From: Pseudomonas sp. P7548
Lineage (GTDB): Bacteria > Pseudomonadota > Gammaproteobacteria > Pseudomonadales > Pseudomonadaceae
NCBI RefSeq assembly: GCF_013386585.1
Contig: NZ_JACARO010000070.1
Span: 1 to 64,000, forward strand
DNA length: 64,000 bases
Direction: 5' to 3'
Part shown: positions 38,830 to 47,339 of the stretch, one piece after another
Numbering within the stretch: position 1 is the stretch's first letter
How the letters are laid out: every line of letters begins with the position of its first letter
Position numbers and translations under genes: made by a program
Notes under the pieces: generated by a model
The model's input: the letters and a program-made list of their open reading frames with translations, nothing else
Told to the model about the DNA's origin: nothing
Database searches by the model: none

Positions 38830-40224
38830 ATGCACGATCCCCACAGCGAACGCATGAGTAGCGGCGAGACCCGAGCAGCAAGCGGTCTGGCCCTGGTGTT
38901 CGCCTTCCGTATGCTTGGCATGTTCATGGTGTTGCCGGTGCTGGCGACTTATGGGATGGACCTCGCAGGCGCGACCCCCGCTTTGATCGGCTTGGCGATT
39001 GGCGCCTATGGCCTGACCCAGGCTATTTTCCAGATCCCCTTCGGGATCATTTCCGACCGTATCGGCCGCCGCCCGGTGATCTATCTGGGATTGATCGTCT
39101 TTGCCCTAGGCAGCGTGCTCGCCGCTCAGTCAGATTCTATTTGGGGCGTGATTGCCGGCCGCGTCCTGCAAGGTGCCGGCGCGATTTCTGCTGCCGTCAT
39201 GGCCTTGCTGTCGGACCTCACCCGTGAACAACACCGCACCAAGGCCATGGCCATGATCGGCATGACCATCGGCCTGTCGTTCGCCGTGGCCATGGTGGTC
39301 GGCCCCTTGCTCACACGTGCGTTCGGCTTGCACGGTCTGTTTCTCGCAACGGGCGGCATGGCATTGTTCGGCATCGTGATCGTGGCCTTCATGGTGCCGC
39401 GTTCTACCGGCACCTTGCAGCACCGCGAATCCGGTGTGGCGCGCAAGGCGTTGCTGCCGACGCTCAAGCATCCGGACCTGCTGCGCCTGGATTTAGGTAT
39501 CTTCGTGTTGCACGCGATGCTGATGTGCAGCTTCGTTGCCTTGCCCCTGGCGCTGGTCGAAAAAGCCGGCCTGCCCAAGGAACAGCACTGGTGGGTCTAC
39601 CTCACCGCGCTGCTGATTTCGTTCTTCGCCATGATCCCGTTCATCATCTATGGCGAGAAAAAACGCAAGATGAAACAAGTGCTGCTCGGCGCCGTCGCGA
39701 CGCTGATGCTCACTGAGCTATTCTTCTGGCAGTTCGGCGACAGCCTGCGGGCGCTGGTGATCGGTACGGTGGTGTTCTTCACCGCGTTCAACCTGCTGGA
39801 AGCCTCGTTGCCTTCGCTGATCAGTAAAGTTTCACCGGCCGGTGGCAAGGGCACGGCAATGGGGGTGTATTCCACCAGCCAGTTCCTTGGCTCTGCGTTG
39901 GGCGGCATCATGGGTGGCTGGATGTTCCAGCATGGCGGTTTGTCGGTTGTCTTCCTGGGATGCGCCGGGCTGGCTGCACTTTGGTTAGCCTTTGCTGTTA
40001 CCATGCGCGAACCGCCATACGTCACAAGCCTGCGCCTGCCTTTGTCGCCCGAAGCAATTCGTGAAGCCGGCCTGGTAGAGCGCCTTAAGGCCGTTGTTGG
40101 GGTAACAGATGCGGTAGTGATCGCCGAAGAAGCCGCCATCTACATCAAATTGGACACCGAATTATTGGATCGCGCGACGCTCGAGCAACTGGTCAACCCA
40201 GTGCCGACAGCGCGCCCAGCCTAG
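38830..40224 (+). CDS. YajR-like MFS transporter with C-terminal ferredoxin-like domain
   Basis: 464 residues. Major facilitator drug/H+ antiporter-type protein (DHA1) with about twelve membrane helices in residues 15-395. Motif A is visible in FGIISDRIGRRPVIYLG (about 62-78). After the last helix come about 65 cytoplasmic residues (LRLPLSPEAI...LVERLKAVVGVTDAVVI) that fit the YAM domain known from YajR. Substrate is unknown. It is divergent from uvrA and only 9 nt before ssb; the same order exists in PAO1. Confidence 0.88.
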   Translation: MHDPHSERMSSGETRAASGLALVFAFRMLGMFMVLPVLATYGMDLAGATPALIGLAIGAYGLTQAIFQIPFGIISDRIGRRPVIYLGLIVFALGSVLAAQSDSIWGVIAGRVLQGAGAISAAVMALLSDLTREQHRTKAMAMIGMTIGLSFAVAMVVGPLLTRAFGLHGLFLATGGMALFGIVIVAFMVPRSTGTLQHRESGVARKALLPTLKHPDLLRLDLGIFVLHAMLMCSFVALPLALVEKAGLPKEQHWWVYLTALLISFFAMIPFIIYGEKKRKMKQVLLGAVATLMLTELFFWQFGDSLRALVIGTVVFFTAFNLLEASLPSLISKVSPAGGKGTAMGVYSTSQFLGSALGGIMGGWMFQHGGLSVVFLGCAGLAALWLAFAVTMREPPYVTSLRLPLSPEAIREAGLVERLKAVVGVTDAVVIAEEAAIYIKLDTELLDRATLEQLVNPVPTARPA

Positions 40225-40233
40225 GAGAACGTT

Positions 40234-40749
40234 ATGGCCCGTGGGGTTAACAAAGTCATATTGGTCGGTACTTGCGGCCAGGATCCCGAAGTTCGCTACT
40301 TGCCTAACGGTAACGCCGTGACCAACCTGAGTCTGGCGACCAGCGAACAGTGGACCGACAAGCAGACCGGCCAGAAGGTCGAGAAAACCGAATGGCACCG
40401 TGTGTCGATGTTCGGCAAGGTCGCCGAGATCGCCGGTGAATACCTGCGCAAAGGTTCGCAGGTCTACATCGAAGGCAAGCTGCAGACCCGCGAGTGGGAA
40501 AAAGACGGTATCAAGCGTTACACCACTGAAATCGTGGTCGACATGCAAGGAACCATGCAACTGCTGGGCGGCCGTCCACAGGGCGACCAACAGGGCCAGG
40601 GCGGCATGTCCAACTCGGCACCACGTCCACAGCAGTCGCGTCCACAGCCAAGCCAGCAGCCACAGCGTGAGTCGCGTCCAGCGCCACAGCAGGCCGCTCC
40701 GCAACCGGCTCCGGATTTCGACAGCTTTGATGACGATATCCCGTTCTAA
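40234..40749 (+). CDS. ssb: SSB, single-stranded DNA-binding protein
   Basis: 171 residues. OB-fold (residues about 1-110, beginning MARGVNKVILVGTCGQDPEV), a Gln/Pro-rich flexible linker (about 112-160), and the acidic tip DDDIPF that recruits repair and replication partners. Ribosome site AGGAG precedes ATG by 6 nt. Divergent uvrA-(MFS)-ssb arrangement places two repair genes together. Confidence 0.97.
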   Translation: MARGVNKVILVGTCGQDPEVRYLPNGNAVTNLSLATSEQWTDKQTGQKVEKTEWHRVSMFGKVAEIAGEYLRKGSQVYIEGKLQTREWEKDGIKRYTTEIVVDMQGTMQLLGGRPQGDQQGQGGMSNSAPRPQQSRPQPSQQPQRESRPAPQQAAPQPAPDFDSFDDDIPF

Positions 40750-40770
40750 GGTCTAAGACCCGCAACACCA

Positions 40771-40804
40771 AAGCCCCCGACCGCGAAAGCGCCGGGGGTT
40801 TTTT
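40771..40804. terminator. Terminator between ssb and LysR gene
   Basis: CCCCCG (40774-40779) pairs with CGGGGG (40793-40798); an inner CGC/GCG stem caps with GAAA, followed by TTTTTT. Lies between convergent ssb and the minus-strand LysR gene. Confidence 0.8.
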
Positions 40805-40815
40805 ATGGCCCGTGA

Positions 40816-41730
40816 TCAGGCATCCGTCGACGCGGCCGTTACCACCATCTCCTTGAACCGTTGCAATACCGCCGAGCCATCGCCGATCCGTGTTGCCAAA
40901 TGCAGCGGCGCCACCAGGCTCTGGCATTCCGTCAGCGCTCGATAAACGATTCCGTCGCCACGCAGCCGCTGCATGGAGGCCGGCACGATGGACACGCCCA
41001 GGCCTGCCGCCACCAAACTGAGTGTCGCAGTCATGCGCGGCGCTTCCTGGACCACCTGGGGGCTGAACCCGGCCTCACGGCAGGCCACCAGGATTGCGTC
41101 GTACAACCCCAATCCCACTCGACGGCGATAGAGCACAAAGGATTCGGTCGCCAGGGCCTTCAAGGGCAGGGGAGAGTCCGCATCGAGTGCCAGCGGATGG
41201 TCGGTGGGCAGCGCCAGCAACATGGGCTCCACCAGGATCGGTTCATCCTGCAGCGATTGAGTGCCGCTCAGCGGCGAGCGAATAAACGCCGCGTCGAGCT
41301 TCTCGTGCTCCAGCGCGTCCAGCAGTTCGCCAGTACCGGCTTCCTCCAGCACCACAGAGACGCCGACAAAAGTTTCGCGAAACAACCGCAACACACTCGG
41401 CACAAAAGGGTGCAAGGCCGCCGAACTCGTAAAACCGATGGCCAGGCGCCCTCGTTCACCCCGTGCGGCACGGCGCACCACGTCGGCGATGCCCTCAGCC
41501 CGGGAGAGAATTTCCCGCGCTTCATCCAGTAGCGCCAGCCCGGCAGTGGTGGGGCGCACGCCTCTGGGCAGGCGCTCCATCAAGACCACTCCCAACTCCG
41601 CCTCAAGGCTTTGCAACAGGCGCGTCAACGGCGGCTGCTGCATGCCCAGGCGTTCGGCGGCGCGGGTGATATAGCCTTCTTCGGCAATCGCGACAAAGGC
41701 CTTGAGCTGGCGGAGTTCCAACATAGTCAT
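40816..41730 (-). CDS. LysR-family transcriptional regulator
   Basis: 304 residues. N-terminal winged HTH (MLELRQLKAFVAIAEEGYIT, then RAAERLGMQQPPLTRLLQSL) and a C-terminal periplasmic-binding-like effector domain from about residue 90. ATG 41730 is chosen; ATG 41724, two codons later, is equally possible. A longer open frame upstream is unsupported. It is divergent from the tam gene across about 95 bp, so tam is a likely target; effector unknown. Confidence 0.9.
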   Translation of the reverse strand: MTMLELRQLKAFVAIAEEGYITRAAERLGMQQPPLTRLLQSLEAELGVVLMERLPRGVRPTTAGLALLDEAREILSRAEGIADVVRRAARGERGRLAIGFTSSAALHPFVPSVLRLFRETFVGVSVVLEEAGTGELLDALEHEKLDAAFIRSPLSGTQSLQDEPILVEPMLLALPTDHPLALDADSPLPLKALATESFVLYRRRVGLGLYDAILVACREAGFSPQVVQEAPRMTATLSLVAAGLGVSIVPASMQRLRGDGIVYRALTECQSLVAPLHLATRIGDGSAVLQRFKEMVVTAASTDA

Positions 41731-41825
41731 ACTTTCCGGGTATGGGAGTGCTCCAATCCTGGCATTTGTTCTCATGGCTCACAAGATTTAGGCTGTAGCC
41801 AACCTCAAAAAGAAGGAAAGCCGTG

Positions 41826-42587
41826 ATGACCTGGTCTGCCAAGCAGTACACGATGTTCGAACAACAGCGCACCCGTCCCGTCCGTGACCTGGTCGCGGCT
41901 ATCCCGAATACCGAAGTGCGCAACGCCGTCGACCTGGGGTGCGGGCCGGGAAACTCCACCGAAGTGTTGGCCGAGCGTTATCCACAGGCCCACGTCACTG
42001 GCATGGACAGCTCCGATGACATGTTGGTCGATGCACGCAAGCGCCTACCCGAACTGGCCTTTGAACTGGCGGATATTGGCGCCTGGAACCCTGCGCAACA
42101 CTACGACGTGATACTGGCGAACGCCTCCCTGCAATGGCTGCCGGACCACGCCACGCTTTATCCACACTTGGTCCACCAGCTCACCCCCGGTGGCACGCTG
42201 GCGGTACAAACTCCGGACAATCTCGACGAACCTGCACACCGCCTGGCCCGTGAAGTGGCAGCCGATGGCCCGTGGTCCGTGAAGATCGGCGCGGTCAAGC
42301 ACAACGAACGGCATGCGGCGAGCTACTACTACGAGCTGCTGAGCAAACACTGCAGCACCGTCGATGTGTGGCGCACCACCTACCAGCATCCGTTGGCCGA
42401 TCACGGGGCGGTCGTGGAATGGTTCAAGGCCTCGGCCCTGAGGCCCTTCCTTGCACCGTTGACCGATAGCGAAAAAGCCGCCTTCCTACAGGAATACAAG
42501 GCGCGGATCACCCAAGCTTATCCAGCCCTGAGCGATGGCACCGTACTGCTGCCATTCCCGCGCCTGTTCATCATTGCGACCCGCTGA
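41826..42587 (+). CDS. tam: Tam, trans-aconitate 2-methyltransferase
   Basis: 253 residues. SAM-dependent enzyme that methylates trans-aconitate, an inhibitor formed from cis-aconitate, and so limits its interference with aconitase. SAM motif I VDLGCGPGNSTEVLAERYP (about 37-55) and ANASLQWLPDH (about 98-108) resemble E. coli Tam, as does the C-terminal FPRLFIIA. ATG 41826 follows AAGGAA; a GTG one codon upstream is possible. Convergent with the next gene (21-nt gap). Confidence 0.88.
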   Translation: MTWSAKQYTMFEQQRTRPVRDLVAAIPNTEVRNAVDLGCGPGNSTEVLAERYPQAHVTGMDSSDDMLVDARKRLPELAFELADIGAWNPAQHYDVILANASLQWLPDHATLYPHLVHQLTPGGTLAVQTPDNLDEPAHRLAREVAADGPWSVKIGAVKHNERHAASYYYELLSKHCSTVDVWRTTYQHPLADHGAVVEWFKASALRPFLAPLTDSEKAAFLQEYKARITQAYPALSDGTVLLPFPRLFIIATR

Positions 42588-42608
42588 TACCTGGCCGGCA
42601 AGTGGCGG

Positions 42609-43172
42609 TCATGCCGCCGCCGCTTGCGCTTTCAAGTACTCATCCGCCGACAGCACGTCTGCATACGCAAACCCCAGCGACGCCATATAAGCTGCGTGCG
42701 CCTGCGCCGCTGGAATCACCTGCCCGTTGAATTCCAGGTCACGGGTGGCACACGCGTCATGAATCACCGTGACCTTGTAGCCAAGATCCGCCGCTGCTCG
42801 CACCACGGCGTCGATGCACATGTGGCTCATGCTGCCGACGACGACCACGTCGGTGATGCTGCGCTGTTCCAGCAGGGTGCGCAGGTTGGTTTCACGAAAC
42901 GCATTCACGAAATGTTTAAGCACCACCGGCTCGCTGCCTTCGTTCAGCACCTTGGGGTGCAAGTGCGCACCTTCGGAGCCCGGGGCAAAAAAGGGCGCGT
43001 CATCGGAGGTGAACTCATGGCGCACATGAATCACCGCATCCCCCGCCTGGCGAAAAGCCTGGAGCACCTGCGCAGCCTTGTCGGCCGCGGCTTCAACGCC
43101 GTCGAGCGGCCACTTGCCCTGAGGGAAGTAGTCGTTCTGGATATCGATTAGGATGAGCGCTTGCTTGGCCAT
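42609..43172 (-). CDS. Isochorismatase-like cysteine hydrolase
   Basis: 187 residues of the isochorismatase/nicotinamidase superfamily. The catalytic triad is visible: Asp 10 (LILIDIQNDY), Lys 86 (VVLKHFVNAF) and Cys 119 (SMSHMCIDAV). Superfamily members hydrolyse isochorismate, nicotinamide, ureidoacrylate or N-carbamoyl compounds; the substrate here cannot be told from sequence. Divergent from a GlxA-type regulator 97 bp away, which probably controls it. Confidence 0.85.
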   Translation of the reverse strand: MAKQALILIDIQNDYFPQGKWPLDGVEAAADKAAQVLQAFRQAGDAVIHVRHEFTSDDAPFFAPGSEGAHLHPKVLNEGSEPVVLKHFVNAFRETNLRTLLEQRSITDVVVVGSMSHMCIDAVVRAAADLGYKVTVIHDACATRDLEFNGQVIPAAQAHAAYMASLGFAYADVLSADEYLKAQAAAA

Positions 43173-43269
43173 GTGTGTTGCCTCGTGATGGGTTGATGGG
43201 GCTTAGTATCTTAGCTGGCGCCCGCACCCGGGATTGGCCGCACCGACAATAACAGGGGGAAAACTGACA

Positions 43270-44229
43270 ATGGCGGTTGTTGAGTTGGGTGTGTTGATCT
43301 ACAGAGGTGCGCAATTGGCTGCGGTACATGGCCTGACGGACCTGTTCGGCGTCGCCAACCGGATCGCTGCCGAGCATCAATCCTCGCAACTGCCATTGTT
43401 GCGCGTCAGCCATTGGCAGGTAGACGCCACCGGCACGCCGGCCCGCGTATTTGACAGCCACCCCGGGCCAGACCAAGCCATGATGGCCGTGCTGGTGCCG
43501 CCCTCCATCGGCGAATTCACTGAAGAACAAGCGCCACCCGCTCTGCTGGAGTGGCTTCGTCAAAGACATGCCGCAGGCACCGTGCTGGGTGGCGTGTGCA
43601 TCGGTTCGATCATGCTGGCGCGCAGCGGCCTGCTGGATGGGCGCAGCGCCACCACCCATTGGTCCTCGGCCAAATCCTTTGCCCTGCGTTACCCGGCCGT
43701 GCGCCTGGAAGCCGACAAGCCAATCGTTGATGACGGCGACTTGATCACCACGGCCGGGCTGATGGCTTGGTCCGAACTCGGCCTGCGCCTGGTTGATCGC
43801 TTGATGGGGCCGAGCATTGCCGCCAGTACGGCGCGGTTCCTGGTGATCGAGCACAGCGACAGCGCCAGCCAGTGCGGCAGCAACTTCGCGCCGATTCTGG
43901 GGCATGGCGACACCGCGATTCTCAAGGTGCAGCATTGGCTGCAAGCCAGCGGCGCGGTGGACGTGTCGGTCAGCGCGATGGCGCAGGAGGCGGGGCTGGA
44001 AGAGCGCACCTTCCTGCGGCGCTTTCGCAACGCGACGGGGCTCAAGCCCACCGAATATTGCCAGCACCTGCGGGTGGGCAAGGCGCGGCAGATGCTCGAA
44101 TTCACCAACGGCACCATTGACCACATCGCCTGGACCGTGGGTTATCAGGACCCCAGTGCGTTCCGCGCCACGTTCAAGAAAATCACCGGCCTGGCACCCA
44201 GCGATTACCGCAGCCGCTTCGGCGTCTGA
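43270..44229 (+). CDS. GlxA-family AraC-type regulator with DJ-1/PfpI domain
   Basis: 319 residues. N-terminal DJ-1/PfpI-like domain (residues about 1-190) retains a Cys at the nucleophile elbow, GVCIGS with Cys 110. The C-terminal AraC-type double HTH (AMAQEAGLEERTFLRRF and SAFRATFKKITGLAPSDYR) binds DNA. ATG 43270 gives the conserved start; a start 12 codons upstream is unsupported. Such regulators often sense small nitrogen or quaternary-amine metabolites, which is not proven here. Divergent partner is the cysteine hydrolase gene. Confidence 0.88.
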   Translation: MAVVELGVLIYRGAQLAAVHGLTDLFGVANRIAAEHQSSQLPLLRVSHWQVDATGTPARVFDSHPGPDQAMMAVLVPPSIGEFTEEQAPPALLEWLRQRHAAGTVLGGVCIGSIMLARSGLLDGRSATTHWSSAKSFALRYPAVRLEADKPIVDDGDLITTAGLMAWSELGLRLVDRLMGPSIAASTARFLVIEHSDSASQCGSNFAPILGHGDTAILKVQHWLQASGAVDVSVSAMAQEAGLEERTFLRRFRNATGLKPTEYCQHLRVGKARQMLEFTNGTIDHIAWTVGYQDPSAFRATFKKITGLAPSDYRSRFGV

Positions 44230-44400
44230 ATCGTGCAGAACGCCGCGCCATTCACGGGCCGTCGTGCAGAATAAAACAGGCCTACTGCCATCGCTTCCCC
44301 CGCAACGGCTTGATTTGTAAACCATCACGTCAGAACCGGCCTTGGCCTGATCCCTGCAACTTTCCCCTCACACACAGGGCGGGATAGCCAAGGGGGACGC
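44230..44400 (+). other. Upstream region of the DUF3182 operon
   Basis: 171 bp without a gene. Contains the sigma54-like element at 44342-44359 and the AGGGGG ribosome site ending a few bases before 44401. No hairpin with a T-run was seen after the GlxA gene. Confidence 0.5.
44342..44359 (+). promoter_or_regulatory. Candidate sigma54 promoter
   Basis: TTGGCCTGATCCCTGCAA. GG at 44344-44345 and GC at 44356-44357 are separated by exactly 10 bases, the invariant spacing of -24/-12 promoters. TGGC is intact and CTGCA matches TTGCA in 4 of 5. Start would be near 44369, about 30 nt before the gene. No enhancer site was identified. Confidence 0.35.
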
Positions 44401-45510
44401 ATGACCCCGACTCAACGTAAAAAGCTCGTCGTTGCTCACTCCACGCGGGAGGGCGCGCCATTGCACGAGGTTCAGACCAACCTCGCCCTGGCGCGCTGGC
44501 TGGCGCAGATTCTCGGGCTCAAATTCGGCGGCAGTTATGACCCCGGTCGGCATGCCGGCCGTGAGTTTTACTTGCTCCCCACGCAAACCTTGGTGGGTGC
44601 TGAGCAAGCGCGCCAGCTCAATATCAAAGGGCCGCAAGACCTGTGGGGCGGCTACGTCGAGCACGACTTCATCTGCACCAAGGCCATCAGTCACGGCCTG
44701 CTGGGCCCAGGCGCCAAGGCGCCCGAAGGCTGGTCGCTGTTGTTTTGCGAGCGAGTACGGCCTGTTGTGCTCGACGGCCTGAGCGTCTTCGCCCTCGACG
44801 ACGCCCGGCCAGCGGCCATGCATCTGCTCAACAGCGGCCCCATCCGCTTGAAACCGGTGCATGGGTGCGCCGGACGTGGCCAGGAAGTTATCCACAACCT
44901 CGACGAATTAGAGGCTGTGCTGGCACGACCAGACAGCGAGCGCCTGTTCGACGACGGCGTGGTGCTGGAGCAAGACCTGAGCGATGTGATCACCCACAGT
45001 GTCGGCCAGAGTTTCATCGGCGATCATGTGTTCAGCTACTGTGGCGAGCAGTACCTCACAAAAGACGGGCAGGGCGAGGACGTCTACGGCGGTTCCAACC
45101 TGCTGGTGGTGCCTGGCTATTACGAAGACCTGTTGCGCCTACCACTGCCCGACGATGTGTGCGAAGCCATCGAACAAGCCCGCGTCTATGACAACGCCGC
45201 CGATGAGGCCTACCCCGGTTTCTTTGCGTCGCGGCGCAACTACGACATCGCCCAAGGCCTGGACAGCGACGGACAACGCCGCAGCGGCGTGCTCGAGCAA
45301 TCCTGGCGCATGGGCGGGGCCAGCAGCGCGGAAGTCGCGGCGCTGCAGAGCTTTATTAACCACCCGGGCCTGCGCGCCATTCAGGTGGCCTCGGTGGAAA
45401 CCTACGTGGACCAGCCCCTGCCGGCTGACGCCATTGAGGTGTATCGCGGGCCAGCGCAAAACAGCGACTTTCTTCTCAAGTATGTGACGGTTAAGGCTTA
45501 TGACGGCTAG
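44401..45510 (+). CDS. DUF3182 protein, ATP-grasp-like
   Basis: 369 residues, cytoplasmic, no signal peptide. I recognise it as DUF3182. The segment IRLKPVHGCAGRGQEVI (Lys 151, glycine loop 155-160) followed by GVVLEQDL (186-193) looks like an ATP-grasp nucleotide-binding fold, in which enzymes join a carboxylate to an amine or thiol through an acylphosphate. Conserved HSTREG near the N-terminus and GGSNLLVVPG later may bind substrate. No substrate can be named. Overlaps the downstream hydrolase by 11 nt, so the two proteins are made together. Confidence 0.75.
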   Translation: MTPTQRKKLVVAHSTREGAPLHEVQTNLALARWLAQILGLKFGGSYDPGRHAGREFYLLPTQTLVGAEQARQLNIKGPQDLWGGYVEHDFICTKAISHGLLGPGAKAPEGWSLLFCERVRPVVLDGLSVFALDDARPAAMHLLNSGPIRLKPVHGCAGRGQEVIHNLDELEAVLARPDSERLFDDGVVLEQDLSDVITHSVGQSFIGDHVFSYCGEQYLTKDGQGEDVYGGSNLLVVPGYYEDLLRLPLPDDVCEAIEQARVYDNAADEAYPGFFASRRNYDIAQGLDSDGQRRSGVLEQSWRMGGASSAEVAALQSFINHPGLRAIQVASVETYVDQPLPADAIEVYRGPAQNSDFLLKYVTVKAYDG

Positions 45511-46255
45511 AAGTGAAAGCATTGCGATCGACATCGACGACGAACAGATGAGCGGCACCTTCCTGAGCCCCAAATCCAAAGTGCCCGGCGTGTTGTTCGT
45601 GCACGGCTGGGGCGGCAGCCAAGAGCGCGACCTGGAGCGCGCCAAAGGCATTGCGGGTCTGGGGTGCGTGTGCCTCACGTTCGACCTGCGCGGTCATGCG
45701 GGCACCGGTATTCCGCTGTCCCGCGTGACCCGTGAAGACAACCTGCGCGACCTGCTCGCGGCCTACGACCGGCTGCTGTCTCACCCGGCCATCGACACCT
45801 CGGCGGTCGCGGTGGTGGGCACCAGTTATGGCGGTTACCTGGCGGCGATCCTCACGTCATTGCGCCCGGTACGCTGGCTGGCGCTGCGTGTGCCGGCGCT
45901 GTACCGCGATCAGGAGTGGCTCAAGCCCAAGCGGGACCTGGATAAGGCGGACTTGATGGATTACCGCAGCACACTAGTGCATGCCGAGACCAATCGTGCG
46001 TTGCACGCGTGTTCGGCGTTTACCGGTGATGTGTTGATCGTGGAGTCGGAGTCCGATGACCACGTGCCCCACGCCACCATCATGAGCTACCGCGCGGCGT
46101 GCCAGCAGACGCACTCGCTGACCCACCGCATTATCGATGGCGCCGACCATGCGCTCAGCGATCCAGTGTCGCAGCAGGCCTATACGTCGATTCTGGTGGA
46201 TTGGATTACCGAGATGGTGGTCGGGGAGCGGTTGAGCATTATCCAGTCTCGATAG
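45500..46255 (+). CDS. Alpha/beta hydrolase (dienelactone hydrolase/acyl-peptidase type)
   Basis: 251 residues. Oxyanion segment VHGWGGS (34-40), nucleophile elbow GTSYGG with Ser 109, acid in VESESDDHVP (about 180) and catalytic His in DGADHALS (about 215) complete the triad. Cytoplasmic. Substrate unknown. Its start lies within the end of the DUF3182 gene, implying a linked pathway, possibly synthesis by one and hydrolysis by the other; that is inference. Confidence 0.85.
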   Translation: MTARSESIAIDIDDEQMSGTFLSPKSKVPGVLFVHGWGGSQERDLERAKGIAGLGCVCLTFDLRGHAGTGIPLSRVTREDNLRDLLAAYDRLLSHPAIDTSAVAVVGTSYGGYLAAILTSLRPVRWLALRVPALYRDQEWLKPKRDLDKADLMDYRSTLVHAETNRALHACSAFTGDVLIVESESDDHVPHATIMSYRAACQQTHSLTHRIIDGADHALSDPVSQQAYTSILVDWITEMVVGERLSIIQSR

Positions 46256-46270
46256 TTTTGTGCTCTTGAA

Positions 46271-46373
46271 ATCGCCATCGCAGGCAAGCCAGCTCCCACA
46301 TTTGATTGGGTTTCACACCTTTTGAATTGTGAATACTTTCAACTGTGGGAGCTGGCTTGCCTGCGATGGCGAT
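46271..46373. repeat. REPIN 1: inverted pair of REP palindromes
   Basis: Two 30-bp arms, 46271-46300 and 46344-46373, are perfect reverse complements (30/30). Core is TGTGGGAGCTGGCTTGCCTG. The 43-bp spacer is AT-rich. Matches the REP doublets (REPINs) of P. fluorescens, which are moved by RAYT transposases encoded elsewhere. It lies between convergent genes and could act as a transcript end. Confidence 0.9.
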
Positions 46374-46391
46374 TAACCCGTCAACACCCTT

Positions 46392-47339
46392 TCAAGCCGG
46401 TGCCTTCTTCACCCGCAACGCCTTGGCCTTGGCCTCCACCACCAGGTACATCACCAGCGTGATCAGCAACGGCAAAATAAAGTAGATCGCCCGGTAGGCA
46501 ATCAACCCCGCCAGCAAACTCCCCCGTGACGCCTCATGCTGCAACAGCCCGATAAACACCGCCTCCAGCACGCCCAGCCCGGCCGGAATATGCGTGATCA
46601 CCCCGGCAATCGCACTGATCAACAGCACGCCCAGCACCAACGGATAATCCAGCTTGGCCGGCAACAGGGTGAAAATCACCGCCGCCATCAGCGACCAGTT
46701 CAGCGCGCCCAGCGCCAGTTGCAGGCAGGCCATGCGCACCGATGGCAGGTTGATTTCCATGCCGCGAATCGACCATGCGCGCTTCTTTGAAAACTGGCAC
46801 GCCGCCAGATAACCCAGGCTCGCCAACACCAACAATGCACCAATGCCCTGCAACGCAACGGTGCTGACCTTCCAGCCTGGGGGCATGGTCACCAGCCCGC
46901 TACTGAATACCACCCCGGCCAACGCCATGTAGCCAAACCAGTTGGTCGCCAGGCTCAGGCCGAGGATTTTGGCGATATTGCCGGTGCTCACCCCCAGCCG
47001 CGAATACAGCCGATAGCGCATGGCGATGCCGCCTACCCACGCGCTCAGGTTGAGGTTGAACGCATAGCTGATGACCCCCACCGGCAGGATCTGCTTCCAG
47101 CCCAGGGGCTGGCGGATGTAGGTGCGGCCAATCAGGTCGAAGCTGGCGTACACAAGGAAACTGCACAGCGTCAAGGCGCCTGCTATCAGCAACGTGCGCA
47201 GCTTGAAGTCGCCCAGGGTCTGCACCACTTCGCTCCAGTCGATGCGCCGGGCGAGCAGGGTGAACAGCACGATCAGCAGCAGGAAGAACACCAGGGTCAG
47301 GGGTTTCTTCCAGCGCTTGAACCTGGATTCACTGCTCAT
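46392..47339 (-). CDS. YbhN-like membrane protein (LPG synthase TM family)
   Basis: 315 residues with about eight hydrophobic helices, beginning with a short basic tail and TM1 (LTLVFFLLLIVLFTLLA). Related to the membrane half of lysyl-phosphatidylglycerol synthases, without the aminoacyl transferase half, as in E. coli YbhN. Possible lipid flippase-like role, unproven. Its start overlaps the clsB end by 11 nt, and it is the third gene of a ybhP-clsB-ybhN unit. Confidence 0.85.
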   Translation of the reverse strand: MSSESRFKRWKKPLTLVFFLLLIVLFTLLARRIDWSEVVQTLGDFKLRTLLIAGALTLCSFLVYASFDLIGRTYIRQPLGWKQILPVGVISYAFNLNLSAWVGGIAMRYRLYSRLGVSTGNIAKILGLSLATNWFGYMALAGVVFSSGLVTMPPGWKVSTVALQGIGALLVLASLGYLAACQFSKKRAWSIRGMEINLPSVRMACLQLALGALNWSLMAAVIFTLLPAKLDYPLVLGVLLISAIAGVITHIPAGLGVLEAVFIGLLQHEASRGSLLAGLIAYRAIYFILPLLITLVMYLVVEAKAKALRVKKAPA

